A stretch of DNA of 64,000 bases from JASGIT01 sp047601665. GTDB lineage: Bacteria > Pseudomonadota > Gammaproteobacteria > Burkholderiales > Burkholderiaceae_C. The notes beneath the pieces are model-generated. The model searched no databases. It had not been told where the DNA came from and worked only from the letters and a program-made list of their open reading frames with translations. Shown in pieces: positions 19,695 to 30,406 of the stretch (the first letter of the stretch is position 1; the number at the start of each line of letters is the position of its first letter). The DNA lies in the NCBI GenBank assembly GCA_047601665.1, contig JASGIT010000001.1:2418001-2482000 (forward strand), read 5' to 3'. Position numbers and translations under genes: made by a program.

Positions 19695-20609
19695 ATGACG
19701 AACACCCCTTCCCTCAAGCTCGGTTTCATCGGCCTGGGCATCATGGGCGCGCCCATGGCCGGCCACCTCATCGCCGCCGGGCACCAGCTTTTCGTCAACA
19801 CCCATGGCAAGGTGCCCCCCGCCATCGCCGAAACCAGCGCCACCCAGTGCACCAGCGCCGCCAACGTGGCCGAGCGCGCCGACATCATCTTCATCATGGT
19901 GCCCGACACGCCCGACGTGGAAAAGGTGCTGTTCAGCGAAGGCGGCGTGGCCCAGGGCCTCAAGGGCAGCAGCGGCAAGATCGTGGTGGACATGTCCTCC
20001 ATCTCGCCCGTGGCGACCAAGGAATTCGCCAAGCGCATCGAAGCCGCGGGCGCGCAGTACCTCGACGCCCCGGTCTCCGGCGGCGAAGTGGGCGCCAAGA
20101 ACGGCACCCTATCCATCATGGTCGGCGGCCCCGACGCCGCGTTCGAGCGCGTCAAGCCCCTGTTCGAGCTGATGGGCAAGAACATCACCCTGGTCGGCGG
20201 CAACGGCGACGGCCAGACTGCCAAGGTGGCGAACCAGATCATCGTGGCGCTGAACATCGAGGCCGTGGCCGAGGCGCTGCTGTTCGCCTCCCGCGCGGGC
20301 GCCGACCCGGCGCGCGTGCGCCAGGCGCTGCTGGGCGGCTTTGCGTCCTCCAAGATCCTGGAAGTGCACGCCGAACGCATGATCAACCGCACCTTCGACC
20401 CCGGCTTCCGCATCGCCCTGCACCAGAAGGATTTGAACCTGGCCCTGTCCAGCGCCCGCGCGCTGGGCGTGTCGCTGCCCAACACGGCCATGGCGCAGGA
20501 ACTGTTCAATTCCTGCGTGGCGCACGGCGGCGCGGCCTGGGACCACTCGGGCATGGTGCGCGCGCTGGAGAAGATGGCGAACTTCGAGATCGGGCAGAAG
20601 GCGCCCTGA
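19695..20609 (+). CDS. glxR: 2-hydroxy-3-oxopropionate (tartronate semialdehyde) reductase
   Basis: A 304-residue beta-hydroxyacid dehydrogenase reducing tartronate semialdehyde to D-glycerate with NAD(P)H. It has the Rossmann motif GFIGLGIMGAPMAGHL, the substrate loop DAPVSGGEVGAKNGTLSIMVGG and the catalytic Lys segment GGNGDGQTAKVANQIIVALN. The ATG at 19695 follows AAGGAGAGCATTGAC. Last gene of the gcl operon; a strong terminator follows. Confidence 0.95.
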   Translation: MTNTPSLKLGFIGLGIMGAPMAGHLIAAGHQLFVNTHGKVPPAIAETSATQCTSAANVAERADIIFIMVPDTPDVEKVLFSEGGVAQGLKGSSGKIVVDMSSISPVATKEFAKRIEAAGAQYLDAPVSGGEVGAKNGTLSIMVGGPDAAFERVKPLFELMGKNITLVGGNGDGQTAKVANQIIVALNIEAVAEALLFASRAGADPARVRQALLGGFASSKILEVHAERMINRTFDPGFRIALHQKDLNLALSSARALGVSLPNTAMAQELFNSCVAHGGAAWDHSGMVRALEKMANFEIGQKAP

Positions 20610-20638
20610 GGCGTCCTCAACCCTTCAGCGCCCCAGCT

Positions 20639-20676
20639 AAAAAAGGCCGTGCCCCGCGAGGGGCGCGGCCTTTTTT
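20639..20676 (+). terminator. Rho-independent terminator after gcl-hyi-glxR
   Basis: An 11-bp stem with one G-U pair (20645-20655 with 20660-20670, loop GCGA) is preceded by six A and followed by six T residues. Confidence 0.93.
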
Positions 20677-20791
20677 CTGGAGACGCCGCTGCCAGCGGCC
20701 ATCAACCTGGTGCTGGCTGCATGGCACAACAAGGGAAAACCCCGCCCGGCGGGCGGAGGGTGGGTTGTATCAAATGGCTAAAATTTCAAGT

Positions 20792-20827
20792 AAACCCGCG
20801 CAGCGTACCAAGCCTGGCGGGTTTTTT
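20792..20827 (+). terminator. Second terminator or attenuator-like hairpin before livH
   Basis: AAACCCGC (20792-20799) can pair with GCGGGTTT (20817-20824) across a 17-base loop, with six T residues at 20822-20827. It lies 59 bases upstream of livH. It may act as an attenuator of the liv operon or as a backup terminator. Confidence 0.4.
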
Positions 20828-20885
20828 GCTAGATGAACACCGGCGCCCACAAGGCCGCACCGGTCACCAACGAAGGATTTTCTCT

Positions 20886-21815
20886 ATGGACATTCTGCTG
20901 CAACAGATCATCAACGGTCTGGTTCTCGGCAGCATGTACGCCTTGATAGCCCTGGGCTACACCATGGTGTACGGCATCATCCAACTCATCAATTTCGCGC
21001 ATGGCGAGGTGCTCATGGTCGGCGCGCTGACCAGCTGGAGCTGCATCGGCCTGATGCAGGACGCCATGCCCGGCGCACCCGGCTGGGCCATCCTGCTGCT
21101 GGCCACGCTGATCGCCTGCGTGGTGGCGGCCACGCTCAACTTCGCCATCGAGAAGATCGCCTACCGGCCGCTGCGCAACAGCCCGCGCCTGGCGCCGCTG
21201 ATCACGGCGATCGGCATGTCCATCCTGCTCCAGGCGATCGCGATGGTGATCTGGAAGCCCAACTACAAGCCGTACCCGACGCTGCTGTTGAGCGAGCCGT
21301 TCCAGATCGGCGGCGCGGTGATCACGCCCACGCAGGTGCTGATCCTGAGCGTGACGGCCATCGCGCTGGCCTCGCTGGTCTACCTGGTGAATTACACGCG
21401 CCTGGGCCGCGCCATGCGCGCCACAGCGGAGAACCCGCGCGTGGCGGCGCTGATGGGCGTGCGGCCCGACATGGTGATCTCGGCCACCTTCATCATCGGC
21501 GCGGTGCTCGCGGCCATCGCGGGCATCATGTATGCGTCCAACTACGGCACGGTGCAGCACACCATGGGCTTTCTGCCGGGCCTCAAGGCGTTCACGGCGG
21601 CGGTGTTCGGCGGCATCGGCAACCTGGCGGGCGCGGTGGTGGGCGGCATCCTGCTGGGGCTGATCGAGTCGATCGGCTCGGGCTACATCGGCACGCTCAC
21701 GGGCGGCGTGCTGGGCAGCAACTACACCGACATCTTCGCGTTCATCGTGCTCATCATCGTGCTCACGCTGCGGCCCTCGGGCCTGCTGGGCGAGCGCGTT
21801 GCCGATCGCGCGTAA
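20886..21815 (+). CDS. livH: Branched-chain-type ABC transporter permease LivH
   Basis: A 309-residue inner-membrane permease with about eight hydrophobic segments, starting MDILLQQIINGLVLGSMYAL, followed by YGIIQLINFAHGE (family signature) and the coupling loop RATAENPRVAALMGVRPD. The start at 20886 follows AAGGATTTTCTCT. First gene of livHMGF. No receptor gene is in the operon; the orphan receptor at 8638-9759 is a candidate partner. The substrate need not be an amino acid, since the LivHMGF type also moves urea, amides and aromatics. Confidence 0.92.
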   Translation: MDILLQQIINGLVLGSMYALIALGYTMVYGIIQLINFAHGEVLMVGALTSWSCIGLMQDAMPGAPGWAILLLATLIACVVAATLNFAIEKIAYRPLRNSPRLAPLITAIGMSILLQAIAMVIWKPNYKPYPTLLLSEPFQIGGAVITPTQVLILSVTAIALASLVYLVNYTRLGRAMRATAENPRVAALMGVRPDMVISATFIIGAVLAAIAGIMYASNYGTVQHTMGFLPGLKAFTAAVFGGIGNLAGAVVGGILLGLIESIGSGYIGTLTGGVLGSNYTDIFAFIVLIIVLTLRPSGLLGERVADRA

Positions 21816-21825
21816 GGAGGCCGCC

Positions 21826-22896
<1,071 letters not shown>

Positions 22897-22899
22897 GCC

Positions 22900-23673
22900 A
22901 TGGCGAACGAAACCATACTCAAGGTGGCGGGCATTTCCAAGCGCTTCGGCGGGCTGCAAGCCTTGTCCGATGTGGGTATCACCATCGAGCGCGGCCAGGT
23001 CTATGGCCTGATCGGCCCCAACGGCGCGGGCAAGACCACGTTCTTCAACGTGATCACCGGCCTCTACACGCCCGACACGGGCACTTTCGAACTCTCTGGC
23101 AAGCCCTACGAACCCACGGCGGTGCATGAAGTCGCCAAGGCGGGCATCGCGCGCACGTTCCAGAACATCCGCCTGTTCTCCGACATGACGGCGCTGGAGA
23201 ACGTGATGGTGGGCCGCCACATCCGCACCCATTCGGGCCTGTTCGGCGCGGTGTTCCGCACCGCCAGCTTCAAGGCCGAGGAGGCCGCCATCCGCCAGCG
23301 CGCGCAGGAACTGCTGGACTACGTGGGCATTGGCAAGTTCGCCGAGTACAAGGCGCGCACGCTGTCGTATGGCGACCAGCGGCGGCTGGAGATCGCGCGC
23401 GCCCTGGCCACCGACCCGCGACTCATCGCCCTGGACGAGCCCGCCGCCGGCATGAACGCCACCGAGAAGGTGCAGCTGCGCGCGCTCATCGACCGCATCC
23501 GCAACGATGGGCGCACCATTCTGCTGATCGAGCACGACGTGAAGCTGGTGATGGGCCTGTGCAACCGCGTGACGGTGCTGGACTACGGCAAGCAGATCGC
23601 GGAGGGCACGCCCGCCGAGGTGCAGAAGAACGAAAAAGTGATCGAGGCCTACCTCGGCACGGGAGGGCATTGA
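22900..23673 (+). CDS. livG: Branched-chain-type ABC transporter ATPase LivG
   Basis: A 257-residue cytoplasmic ATPase with Walker A GPNGAGKTT, the LivG-specific ARTFQNIRLF loop, ABC signature LSYGDQRRLEIAR, Walker B LIALDEPAAGMN and switch His IEHDVKLVMGLC. The C-terminal EAYLGTGGH is typical of LivG. It overlaps neither neighbour (3-base gaps), giving a tight operon. Confidence 0.95.
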   Translation: MANETILKVAGISKRFGGLQALSDVGITIERGQVYGLIGPNGAGKTTFFNVITGLYTPDTGTFELSGKPYEPTAVHEVAKAGIARTFQNIRLFSDMTALENVMVGRHIRTHSGLFGAVFRTASFKAEEAAIRQRAQELLDYVGIGKFAEYKARTLSYGDQRRLEIARALATDPRLIALDEPAAGMNATEKVQLRALIDRIRNDGRTILLIEHDVKLVMGLCNRVTVLDYGKQIAEGTPAEVQKNEKVIEAYLGTGGH

Positions 23674-23676
23674 GCC

Positions 23677-24393
<717 letters not shown>

Positions 24394-24394
24394 T

Positions 24395-24448
24395 ACTCCT
24401 GTTTTGATAGCTGCCAGCGCTTGATACACAAGCGCTGGAGGCCATTTT
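24395..24448 (+). repeat. Dispersed hairpin repeat, copy B
   Basis: The best-preserved copy. It contains a perfect 10-bp stem (24414-24423 with 24429-24438, loop ATACA) and ends with GGAGGCCATTTT. The GGAGG lies 11 bases before the ATG of the DUF486 gene and may serve as its ribosome binding site. It closely matches copy E at 48.6 kb on the opposite strand. Confidence 0.85.
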
Positions 24449-24452
24449 CATC

Positions 24453-24812
24453 ATGAATTTCCTACAAAGCCTGCCCGTTCCCCTGCAAACCGTGCTGCTG
24501 CTGACGGCGAGCAACGTGTTCATGACCTTCGCGTGGTACGGCCACCTGAAGAACCTGAGCGCCTCGCCCTGGTACGTGGCGGCGCTGGCCAGCTGGGGCA
24601 TCGCGCTGTTCGAGTACCTGCTGCAGGTGCCCGCCAACCGCATTGGCTACACCCAGTTCAACGTGGGTGAGCTCAAGATCATGCAGGAGGTCATCACCCT
24701 CAGCGTGTTCGTGCCCTTTGCCGTGTTCTACCTGGGGCAGCCGCTCAAGTGGGACTATCTGTGGGCCGGGCTGTGCATGGTGGGGGCCGTGTATTTCATC
24801 TTCAGGGCGTGA
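24453..24812 (+). CDS. DMT-superfamily membrane protein (DUF486)
   Basis: A 119-residue protein with four hydrophobic segments (beginning QTVLLLTASNVFMTFAWYGHL) and the DUF486 features FEYLLQVPANRIGY and LKIMQEVITLSVFVPFAVFYL. The family is conserved and related to small DMT transporters, but its function is unknown. Its probable ribosome binding site lies in repeat copy B. Confidence 0.88.
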   Translation: MNFLQSLPVPLQTVLLLTASNVFMTFAWYGHLKNLSASPWYVAALASWGIALFEYLLQVPANRIGYTQFNVGELKIMQEVITLSVFVPFAVFYLGQPLKWDYLWAGLCMVGAVYFIFRA

Positions 24813-24853
24813 CAGGGCGTATGTGACAGCCCGGTTAAACTCCCGCCATCCTT

Positions 24854-24874
24854 GCGCCTTCTGGCGCTTTTTTT
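24854..24874 (+). terminator. Short hairpin with T-run after the DUF486 gene
   Basis: GCGCC-TTCT-GGCGC is followed by seven T residues. The stem is only five base pairs but GC-pure. It sits 42 bases past the stop and 38 bases before the DUF47 start. Confidence 0.55.
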
Positions 24875-24911
24875 CGTCCAACTGGCGCCCACCCCGCGCC
24901 CAGGAGTCCTC

Positions 24912-25556
24912 ATGTTTGGCAAGCTGCTGCCGCGCGAAGGCAATTTTTTCGAGATGTTCAACCAGCACGCCGAGCGCACCGTGGAAGCCGCCCGCGCCTT
25001 CGCCCTGCTGGTGGCGAACTACGAAGACCCGCACCAGCGCGACAAGTACAACAGCGAAGTGGACAACGCCGAGCGCGCCGCCGACCGCGTGACGCAAGAG
25101 GTCAACCGCCTGCTGCACAAGACCTTCATCACGCCCATCGACCGCGAGCAGATCCACTCGCTCATCAACACCATGGACGACGTGGCCGACCTGATCCAGG
25201 ACTCCGCCGAGACCATGGCGCTGTACGACGTGCGCCACATGACGGACGAGATCACGCGCCTGACGGACCTGTGCGTGAAGTGCTGCGAGCGCGTGCGCGA
25301 CGCGGTCAAGCTGCTCGACAAGATCGCAGAGCAGTCCGTGGCCGAGGCCGCGCTCAAGACCTGCGAGGAGATCGACCGGCTGGAGTCCGACGCCGACCGC
25401 GTGATGCGCTCCGCCATGAGCAAGCTGTTCCGCGTGGAGCCCGACGTGCGCGAGGTCATCAAGCTCAAGGCCATCTACGAGCTGCTGGAGAGCATCACCG
25501 ACAAGTGCGAGGACGTGGCCAACCTCATCGAGGGCGTGATCCTCGAAAACTCTTGA
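24912..25556 (+). CDS. DUF47/PhoU-like phosphate transport regulator
   Basis: A 214-residue all-helical PhoU-like protein (LPREGNFFEMFNQHAERTVE, EVDNAERAADRVTQEVNRLLH, DREQIHSLINTMDDVADLI, RLESDADRVMRSAMSKLF). The family is paired with Pit phosphate transporters and thought to modulate them. The start at 24912 follows CAGGAGTCCTC; an upstream in-frame start at 24852 would overlap the hairpin and is rejected. The pit gene begins 11 bases after its stop. Confidence 0.92.
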   Translation: MFGKLLPREGNFFEMFNQHAERTVEAARAFALLVANYEDPHQRDKYNSEVDNAERAADRVTQEVNRLLHKTFITPIDREQIHSLINTMDDVADLIQDSAETMALYDVRHMTDEITRLTDLCVKCCERVRDAVKLLDKIAEQSVAEAALKTCEEIDRLESDADRVMRSAMSKLFRVEPDVREVIKLKAIYELLESITDKCEDVANLIEGVILENS

Positions 25557-25567
25557 CACGGCGGCCC

Positions 25568-26578
25568 ATGGAATCCGTACAAACCGCCCTGTGGGTCGTG
25601 GTGCTGCTGGTGGCGCTGGCCATCGTGTTCGACTTCATGAACGGCTTCCACGACGCCGCCAACTCCATTGCCACCGTGGTCTCCACGGGCGTGCTCAAGC
25701 CCACGCAGGCCGTGGCGTTCGCGGCGTTCTTCAACATCGTCGCCATCTTCGTCTTCCACCTGAGCGTGGCGGCCACCGTGGGCAAGGGCATCGCCCAGCC
25801 CGGCGTGGTGGACGTGCACGTGGTGTTCGGCGCGCTGGTGGGCGCCATCACCTGGAACGTAATCACCTGGCGCTACGGCATTCCCAGCAGTTCGTCGCAC
25901 GCGCTGATCGGCGGCATCGTGGGCGCGGTGATGGCCAAGGCCGGCGCCCATGCGCTGGTGGCCGGCGGCATCCTCAAGACCGTGGCGTTCATCTTCATCT
26001 CTCCGCTGCTGGGCTTCGTGCTCGGCTCGGCCATGATGGTGCTGGTGGCCTGGATCTTCCGCCGCACGCGCCCGAGCCGGGTGGACCAGTGGTTCCGCCG
26101 CCTGCAGCTGTTCTCGGCGGGCGCGTACAGCCTGGGCCACGGTGGCAACGACGCGCAGAAGACCATCGGCATCATCTGGCTGCTGCTCATCGCCACCGGC
26201 TACGCCCCCGCCGACGGCGCGGCCCCGCCCGACTGGGTGATCGCGGCCTGCTACACGGCCATCGGCCTGGGCACCATGTTCGGCGGCTGGCGCATCGTCA
26301 AGACCATGGGCCAGAAGATCACCAAGCTCAAGCCCGTGGGCGGCTTCTGCGCCGAGGCGGGCGGGGCGCTCACGCTGTTCCTGGCCACCTTCCTGGGCGT
26401 GCCGGTGTCCACCACCCACACCATCACGGGCGCCATCGTCGGCGTGGGCTCCACCCAGCGCGCCAGCGCGGTGCGCTGGGGCGTGGCGGGCAACATCGTG
26501 TGGGCCTGGGTGCTGACCATTCCGGCCAGCGCGTTCGTGGCGGCGATCGCTTACTGGGTCAGCCTGCAGATTTTCTGA
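25568..26578 (+). CDS. pit: Low-affinity inorganic phosphate transporter, PiT family
   Basis: A 336-residue inner-membrane transporter with the two inverted PiT signature repeats: GFHDAANSIATVVSTG near the N-terminus and SLGHGGNDAQKTIG mid-protein, plus GIPSSSSHALIGG and GVPVSTTHTITGA. About ten hydrophobic segments. Start ATG at 25568. It takes up phosphate (often as a metal-phosphate) with protons and is cotranscribed with the DUF47 gene. Confidence 0.95.
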   Translation: MESVQTALWVVVLLVALAIVFDFMNGFHDAANSIATVVSTGVLKPTQAVAFAAFFNIVAIFVFHLSVAATVGKGIAQPGVVDVHVVFGALVGAITWNVITWRYGIPSSSSHALIGGIVGAVMAKAGAHALVAGGILKTVAFIFISPLLGFVLGSAMMVLVAWIFRRTRPSRVDQWFRRLQLFSAGAYSLGHGGNDAQKTIGIIWLLLIATGYAPADGAAPPDWVIAACYTAIGLGTMFGGWRIVKTMGQKITKLKPVGGFCAEAGGALTLFLATFLGVPVSTTHTITGAIVGVGSTQRASAVRWGVAGNIVWAWVLTIPASAFVAAIAYWVSLQIF

Positions 26579-26608
26579 AACGGGGCCCCATCGCCTGGGG
26601 CACCGCTT

Positions 26609-28402
26609 TCACTCAAAGGCGAGCCCTTCGAACGTCCCCGCGCGCCGCCATGCGTCGATGTACTGGAAGTACGCCGCCGGGCCCGCCGGGTAGCCGACCG
26701 CGAGCTTCGCCGCCGGCCCCGGCTCGCGGCCTTCGTTGTTGTAGTAGCCGGGCGTGCAGTCGGGCGAATTCGTCATCCGTCCCGGGGCGGTCAGCAGCAG
26801 ATCGACCCACGCCTGCTCGGCCTCCTCGGTCACCTCGACGGTGCGGTGGCCGTTGTCCTGCGCGTGCGCGACCGTCAGCGCGATCGTCGCCGCCGTGTCG
26901 GTCAGGTTGTGCGGGATGTTGGAGATCAGGTTCGCCCCTTGCGTGGGCTGCACGAAGAACGCATTCGGAAAGCCATGCACGTGGATGCCATGCCGGGTGC
27001 GCATTCCCTGCGCCCAGTATTCGGACAGCCTGCGCCCGCCGCGCCCGACCAGGTCCAGGCCCGCGCGCTGCGCCCACGGCGTTCCCACCTCGAAGCCGGA
27101 CGCATAGATGATGCAATCGACCTCGTAGGTCCGGCCCGCCACCACGACGCCGTTCTCGACAATGCGCTCGACGCCCTTGCCGTCGGTGTCGACCAGCGTC
27201 ACGTTCGGGTTGTTGAAGGCCTGCAGGTACTGGTCGTGGAAGCAGGGCCGCTTGCAGAGTTGCCGGTACCAGGCTTTCAGTTTGGCGGCCGTCTCGCGGT
27301 CCTGGACGACCGCATCGGCGCGCGCGCGGATTTCTTCCATCTTCTGGAAGTCGGCGTCCTCGTAGGCGGCCAGCATGTTGACGACGGTGCGCTGGTCCGG
27401 CGGCAGCTTGCGGATCTGCTCGCGCACGCGCCGGGCCAGGTCGGTCCAGCCGTCCTGCACGAGATCGACCTCGGCGCCGCTCCCGGCCTGGTTGGCGGTG
27501 AAGTTCTCCAGCCAGCGGCGCTGCCAGCCCGGCGTCGCGATGCCGGCGAACCACGCGGGGTCGATCGGCGCATTGGCCCGCACGTCCACCGACGACGGCG
27601 TGCGCTGGAACACGAACAGCGCCTGCGCGTGGCGGGCCAGGTGCGGCACGCACTGCACCGAGGTGGCCCCGGTGCCGATCAGCGCGACCCGCTTGTCGGC
27701 CAGCCTGTCCATGGGCGCGCCATCCGGCGTGCCGCCGGTGTAGGCGTAGTCCCAGCGGCTGGTGTGGAACGAGTGCCCCTTGAAGGATGCGATGCCCGGC
27801 AGCCCCGGCAGCTTGGGCACGTGCAAGGGCCCGGTGCCCAGCCCGATGTACTGCGCGCTGAAGCGGTCGCCGCGGTTGGTCTCTATCCACCAGTGCAGGC
27901 GCTGCTCGTCCCACTCCACCTTCGTCGCCTGGGTGTGGAACAGCGCGTTGTCGTACAGGCCGTACTGGCGGCCGATGCGCTGGCAATGCGCGAGCAGTTC
28001 CGGGCCATGCGCGTACTTCTCGGTGGGCATGTGGCCGGTCTCTTCGAGCAGCGGCATGTAGATCATGGACGCGGTGTCGCACTGCGCGCCCGGGTAGCGG
28101 TTCCAGTACCAGGTGCCGCCGAAGTCGCCGCCCTTCTCGATGATGCGCACGTCGCGGATGCCGGCCTCCGCCAGCCGGGCCGCCGTGGACAGCCCGGCAA
28201 AGCCGCCGCCGACGAAGGCGAAGGTCACGTGGTCGGTCTTCGGCGCGCGCTCGGCGCGCGGGGTATAGGGGTCGTCGAGGTAGCCGGAGAACTGGCCGGC
28301 GATCCGCAGGTACTGGTCGTTGCCGTCCGGGCGCAGGCGCTTGTCGCGCTCCTCCAGGTACTTGCGGCGCAGGGCTTCCTTGTCGATGCTTTCGGTGCTC
28401 AT
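26609..28402 (-). CDS. Baeyer-Villiger-type flavin monooxygenase
   Basis: A 597-residue class-B FAD/NADPH monooxygenase. FAD-binding GGGFAG (Rossmann) is followed by FGGTWYWNRYPGAQCD, the BVMO fingerprint FKGHSFHTSRWDY (F-x-G-x3-H-x3-W) and a second Rossmann motif GTGATSVQ for NADPH. It inserts oxygen next to a carbonyl, turning ketones into esters or lactones; the substrate is unknown. The start at 28400-28402 (MSTESIDKEALRRKY) has CGGAG upstream; an in-frame extension would overlap the SDR gene. It is the last gene of a seven-gene operon with an SDR and an ABC transporter. It converges with pit. Confidence 0.92.
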   Translation of the reverse strand: MSTESIDKEALRRKYLEERDKRLRPDGNDQYLRIAGQFSGYLDDPYTPRAERAPKTDHVTFAFVGGGFAGLSTAARLAEAGIRDVRIIEKGGDFGGTWYWNRYPGAQCDTASMIYMPLLEETGHMPTEKYAHGPELLAHCQRIGRQYGLYDNALFHTQATKVEWDEQRLHWWIETNRGDRFSAQYIGLGTGPLHVPKLPGLPGIASFKGHSFHTSRWDYAYTGGTPDGAPMDRLADKRVALIGTGATSVQCVPHLARHAQALFVFQRTPSSVDVRANAPIDPAWFAGIATPGWQRRWLENFTANQAGSGAEVDLVQDGWTDLARRVREQIRKLPPDQRTVVNMLAAYEDADFQKMEEIRARADAVVQDRETAAKLKAWYRQLCKRPCFHDQYLQAFNNPNVTLVDTDGKGVERIVENGVVVAGRTYEVDCIIYASGFEVGTPWAQRAGLDLVGRGGRRLSEYWAQGMRTRHGIHVHGFPNAFFVQPTQGANLISNIPHNLTDTAATIALTVAHAQDNGHRTVEVTEEAEQAWVDLLLTAPGRMTNSPDCTPGYYNNEGREPGPAAKLAVGYPAGPAAYFQYIDAWRRAGTFEGLAFE

Positions 28403-28421
28403 GCGGGGTCTCCGTTCCGGG

Positions 28422-29381
28422 TCAGTTCTGCCCTGCCTGCGCCTGTGCCCTGGCATCGGCCAGCATTTGGGCAAAGGCGGGTTCGTAGGCGTTTTCCGGG
28501 TCCTGGCGCACGCAGCGGTCGAGCAGCTGGGCGTCCTGGCCGACCAGGATGCGCCAGTGGCCTGCCTTGACGCCGTCCAGGATGATGGCGGCGGCCTGCT
28601 CGGCGCTGGTGGGCGCGTTGTCGCGGAACTCGTCGGCGCGCTGGCGCAGGAAGTCCATCAGCGCCGCGTCGTCCAGATCGGCCACCGGCGCGCCGACGCG
28701 CAGCAGCTGGCGGCGCGCCTTCGCGAGGCGCTCGGGCGTCCAGTCGGCGGCGGCCTGGGTGTTCTGGGCGATCTGGGTGCTGATGTGGCCGGGCATCACC
28801 ACCGCGCAGCGCACGTGCGGGGCGTTCAGGCGCAGGTCGCTGATCAGGCCTTCGGTGAAGCCCTTGACGGCGAACTTGGCCGCGCCATAGGCGGTTTGCG
28901 TGGTGCCCGGCCCCAGGCTGGCCCAGAAACCGTTCACGCTGCTGGTGTTGACGAGGCAGGCTTCCTCCGGGCTGGCGATCAGCAGCGGCAGGAAGGCGCG
29001 CGTGCCGTAGTAGACGCCGAACCAGTTCACGGCGAACACGCGCTCCCAGGCAGCGCGGTCGTCCTCGATGAAGCTGCCCGCGCCGCCGATGCCCGCGTTG
29101 TTGAACATCAGGTGGATGTGGCGGGTGCCGTGCGCGGCCAGCACGGCGTCGCGGAAGGCCAGCAGATCGGCCTCGCGGCTCACGTCGGCCCGGAAGCTGT
29201 GCAGGCGCGTGCCCGCCGGGGCGGAGGCGCGGCACAGGGCCAGGGTTTCGGCCATGGCGGTTTCGGAGACGTCGCACAGCGACACGTGCACGCCGGCCGC
29301 GCTGAGCTGCACGGCCAGCGCGCGGCCCATGCCGGTGCCGCCGCCGGTGATGACCGCGATCTGATGGGGTTTGATGTCCAT
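28422..29381 (-). CDS. SDR family oxidoreductase
   Basis: A 319-residue classical short-chain dehydrogenase/reductase. It has the NAD(P) motif TGGGTGMGRALA, NNAG, the catalytic Ser in NTSSVNGF and YGAAKFAVKG (Y-x3-K). About 50 extra C-terminal residues (ADEFRDNAPTSAEQAAAIIL) resemble alcohol dehydrogenase-type SDRs found beside BVMOs. The start is ATG at 29379-29381 with AAAGGAG nine bases upstream; a TTG three codons earlier is possible. It probably converts an alcohol to the ketone used by the adjacent BVMO, which is an inference from operon context. Confidence 0.9.
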   Translation of the reverse strand: MDIKPHQIAVITGGGTGMGRALAVQLSAAGVHVSLCDVSETAMAETLALCRASAPAGTRLHSFRADVSREADLLAFRDAVLAAHGTRHIHLMFNNAGIGGAGSFIEDDRAAWERVFAVNWFGVYYGTRAFLPLLIASPEEACLVNTSSVNGFWASLGPGTTQTAYGAAKFAVKGFTEGLISDLRLNAPHVRCAVVMPGHISTQIAQNTQAAADWTPERLAKARRQLLRVGAPVADLDDAALMDFLRQRADEFRDNAPTSAEQAAAIILDGVKAGHWRILVGQDAQLLDRCVRQDPENAYEPAFAQMLADARAQAQAGQN

Positions 29382-29398
29382 GAATGCCAACTCCTTTG

Positions 29399-30406
29399 TT
29401 AAACCTTGGCGATAGAAATAGGAATGCCGCCATCGGGCCCATCACCGGGCAGATGGCAGGCCACGTGCCGCCCGTCGGGCCGCTGGGTCAGCGCGGGCGG
29501 CTGCGTGCGGCAGATATCCAGGGCGTGCGGGCAGCGCGGATGGAAGCCGCAGCCCGCGGGCGGGTTGAGCGGGCTGGGCAGTTCGCCGCGCAAGGGGGTG
29601 GGCGGGCGGTTCTTCTCCAGCGCCCGGCGGGTGGTGGGAATGGTGTCGATCAGCAGGCGGGTGTACGGGTGCGCGGGGCGGCGGTACAGGTCGTCCTTGC
29701 GTGCCACTTCGACGATGCGGCCCAGGTACATCACCGCGATCCGGTCGCTCAGGTGCCGCACCACAGCCAGATCGTGCGACACGAACAGGTAGGCCAGGCC
29801 CAGCTGCTCGCGCAGCTGCGCGAACAGGTTGACCACCTGGGCCTGGATGGAGACGTCCAGCGCCGACACCGGCTCGTCGCAGATCAGCAGCTCGGGCTGT
29901 GCCGCCAGCGCGCGCGCAATGCCCACGCGCTGGCGCTGGCCGCCGCTGAACTCGTGCGGGTAGCGGCCCATCATGCTGGCGCTCAGGCCCACGGTGGCGA
30001 ACAGTTCCGCCACCCGCCCGGCCAGGGCGTGCCGCGGCGCCAGATTCTGGACGATGAGGGGCTCGGCCACGGCCTGCCCCACGGTCATGCGCGGGTTCAG
30101 CGAACTGAAGGGGTCCTGGAACACCATCTGGATGCGCCGCCGGTAGGGCCGCAGTTGTTGCTCGCTCAGGCCGCACAGGTCCACCCCGTCGAACAGCACC
30201 TGCCCCGCCGTGGGGCGCACCAGCTGCATGAGGGAGCGCGCCAGCGTGGACTTGCCGCAGCCGCTCTCGCCCACCAGGCCCAGGGTTTCGCCCTTGGCGA
30301 TCTCCAGGCTCACGCCGTTGACGGCGGCCACGGGCGGCGGCACGGGCTTGAACAGGCCCTCGCGCTTGCGCGGGAAGGCCACCTTGACGTCAATGGCGCG
30401 CAGCAT
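29399..30406 (-). CDS. Oligopeptide-type ABC transporter ATPase (DppF/OppF-like)
   Basis: A 335-residue ATPase with Walker A GESGCGKSTLA, ABC signature EFSGGQRQRVGIARAL, Walker B LLICDEPVSALDVS, and the C-terminal oligo_HPY region with a CGFHPRCPHALDIC cysteine cluster. It overlaps the upstream ATPase gene by 17 bases. Confidence 0.94.
   Translation of the reverse strand: MLRAIDVKVAFPRKREGLFKPVPPPVAAVNGVSLEIAKGETLGLVGESGCGKSTLARSLMQLVRPTAGQVLFDGVDLCGLSEQQLRPYRRRIQMVFQDPFSSLNPRMTVGQAVAEPLIVQNLAPRHALAGRVAELFATVGLSASMMGRYPHEFSGGQRQRVGIARALAAQPELLICDEPVSALDVSIQAQVVNLFAQLREQLGLAYLFVSHDLAVVRHLSDRIAVMYLGRIVEVARKDDLYRRPAHPYTRLLIDTIPTTRRALEKNRPPTPLRGELPSPLNPPAGCGFHPRCPHALDICRTQPPALTQRPDGRHVACHLPGDGPDGGIPISIAKV

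Noticed and set aside
26579..26608. GCCCC/GGGGC hairpin between the convergent pit and BVMO genes as a bidirectional terminator
   Set aside because: A five-base stem and no convincing T-run on either strand. Possible but not supported enough to list.
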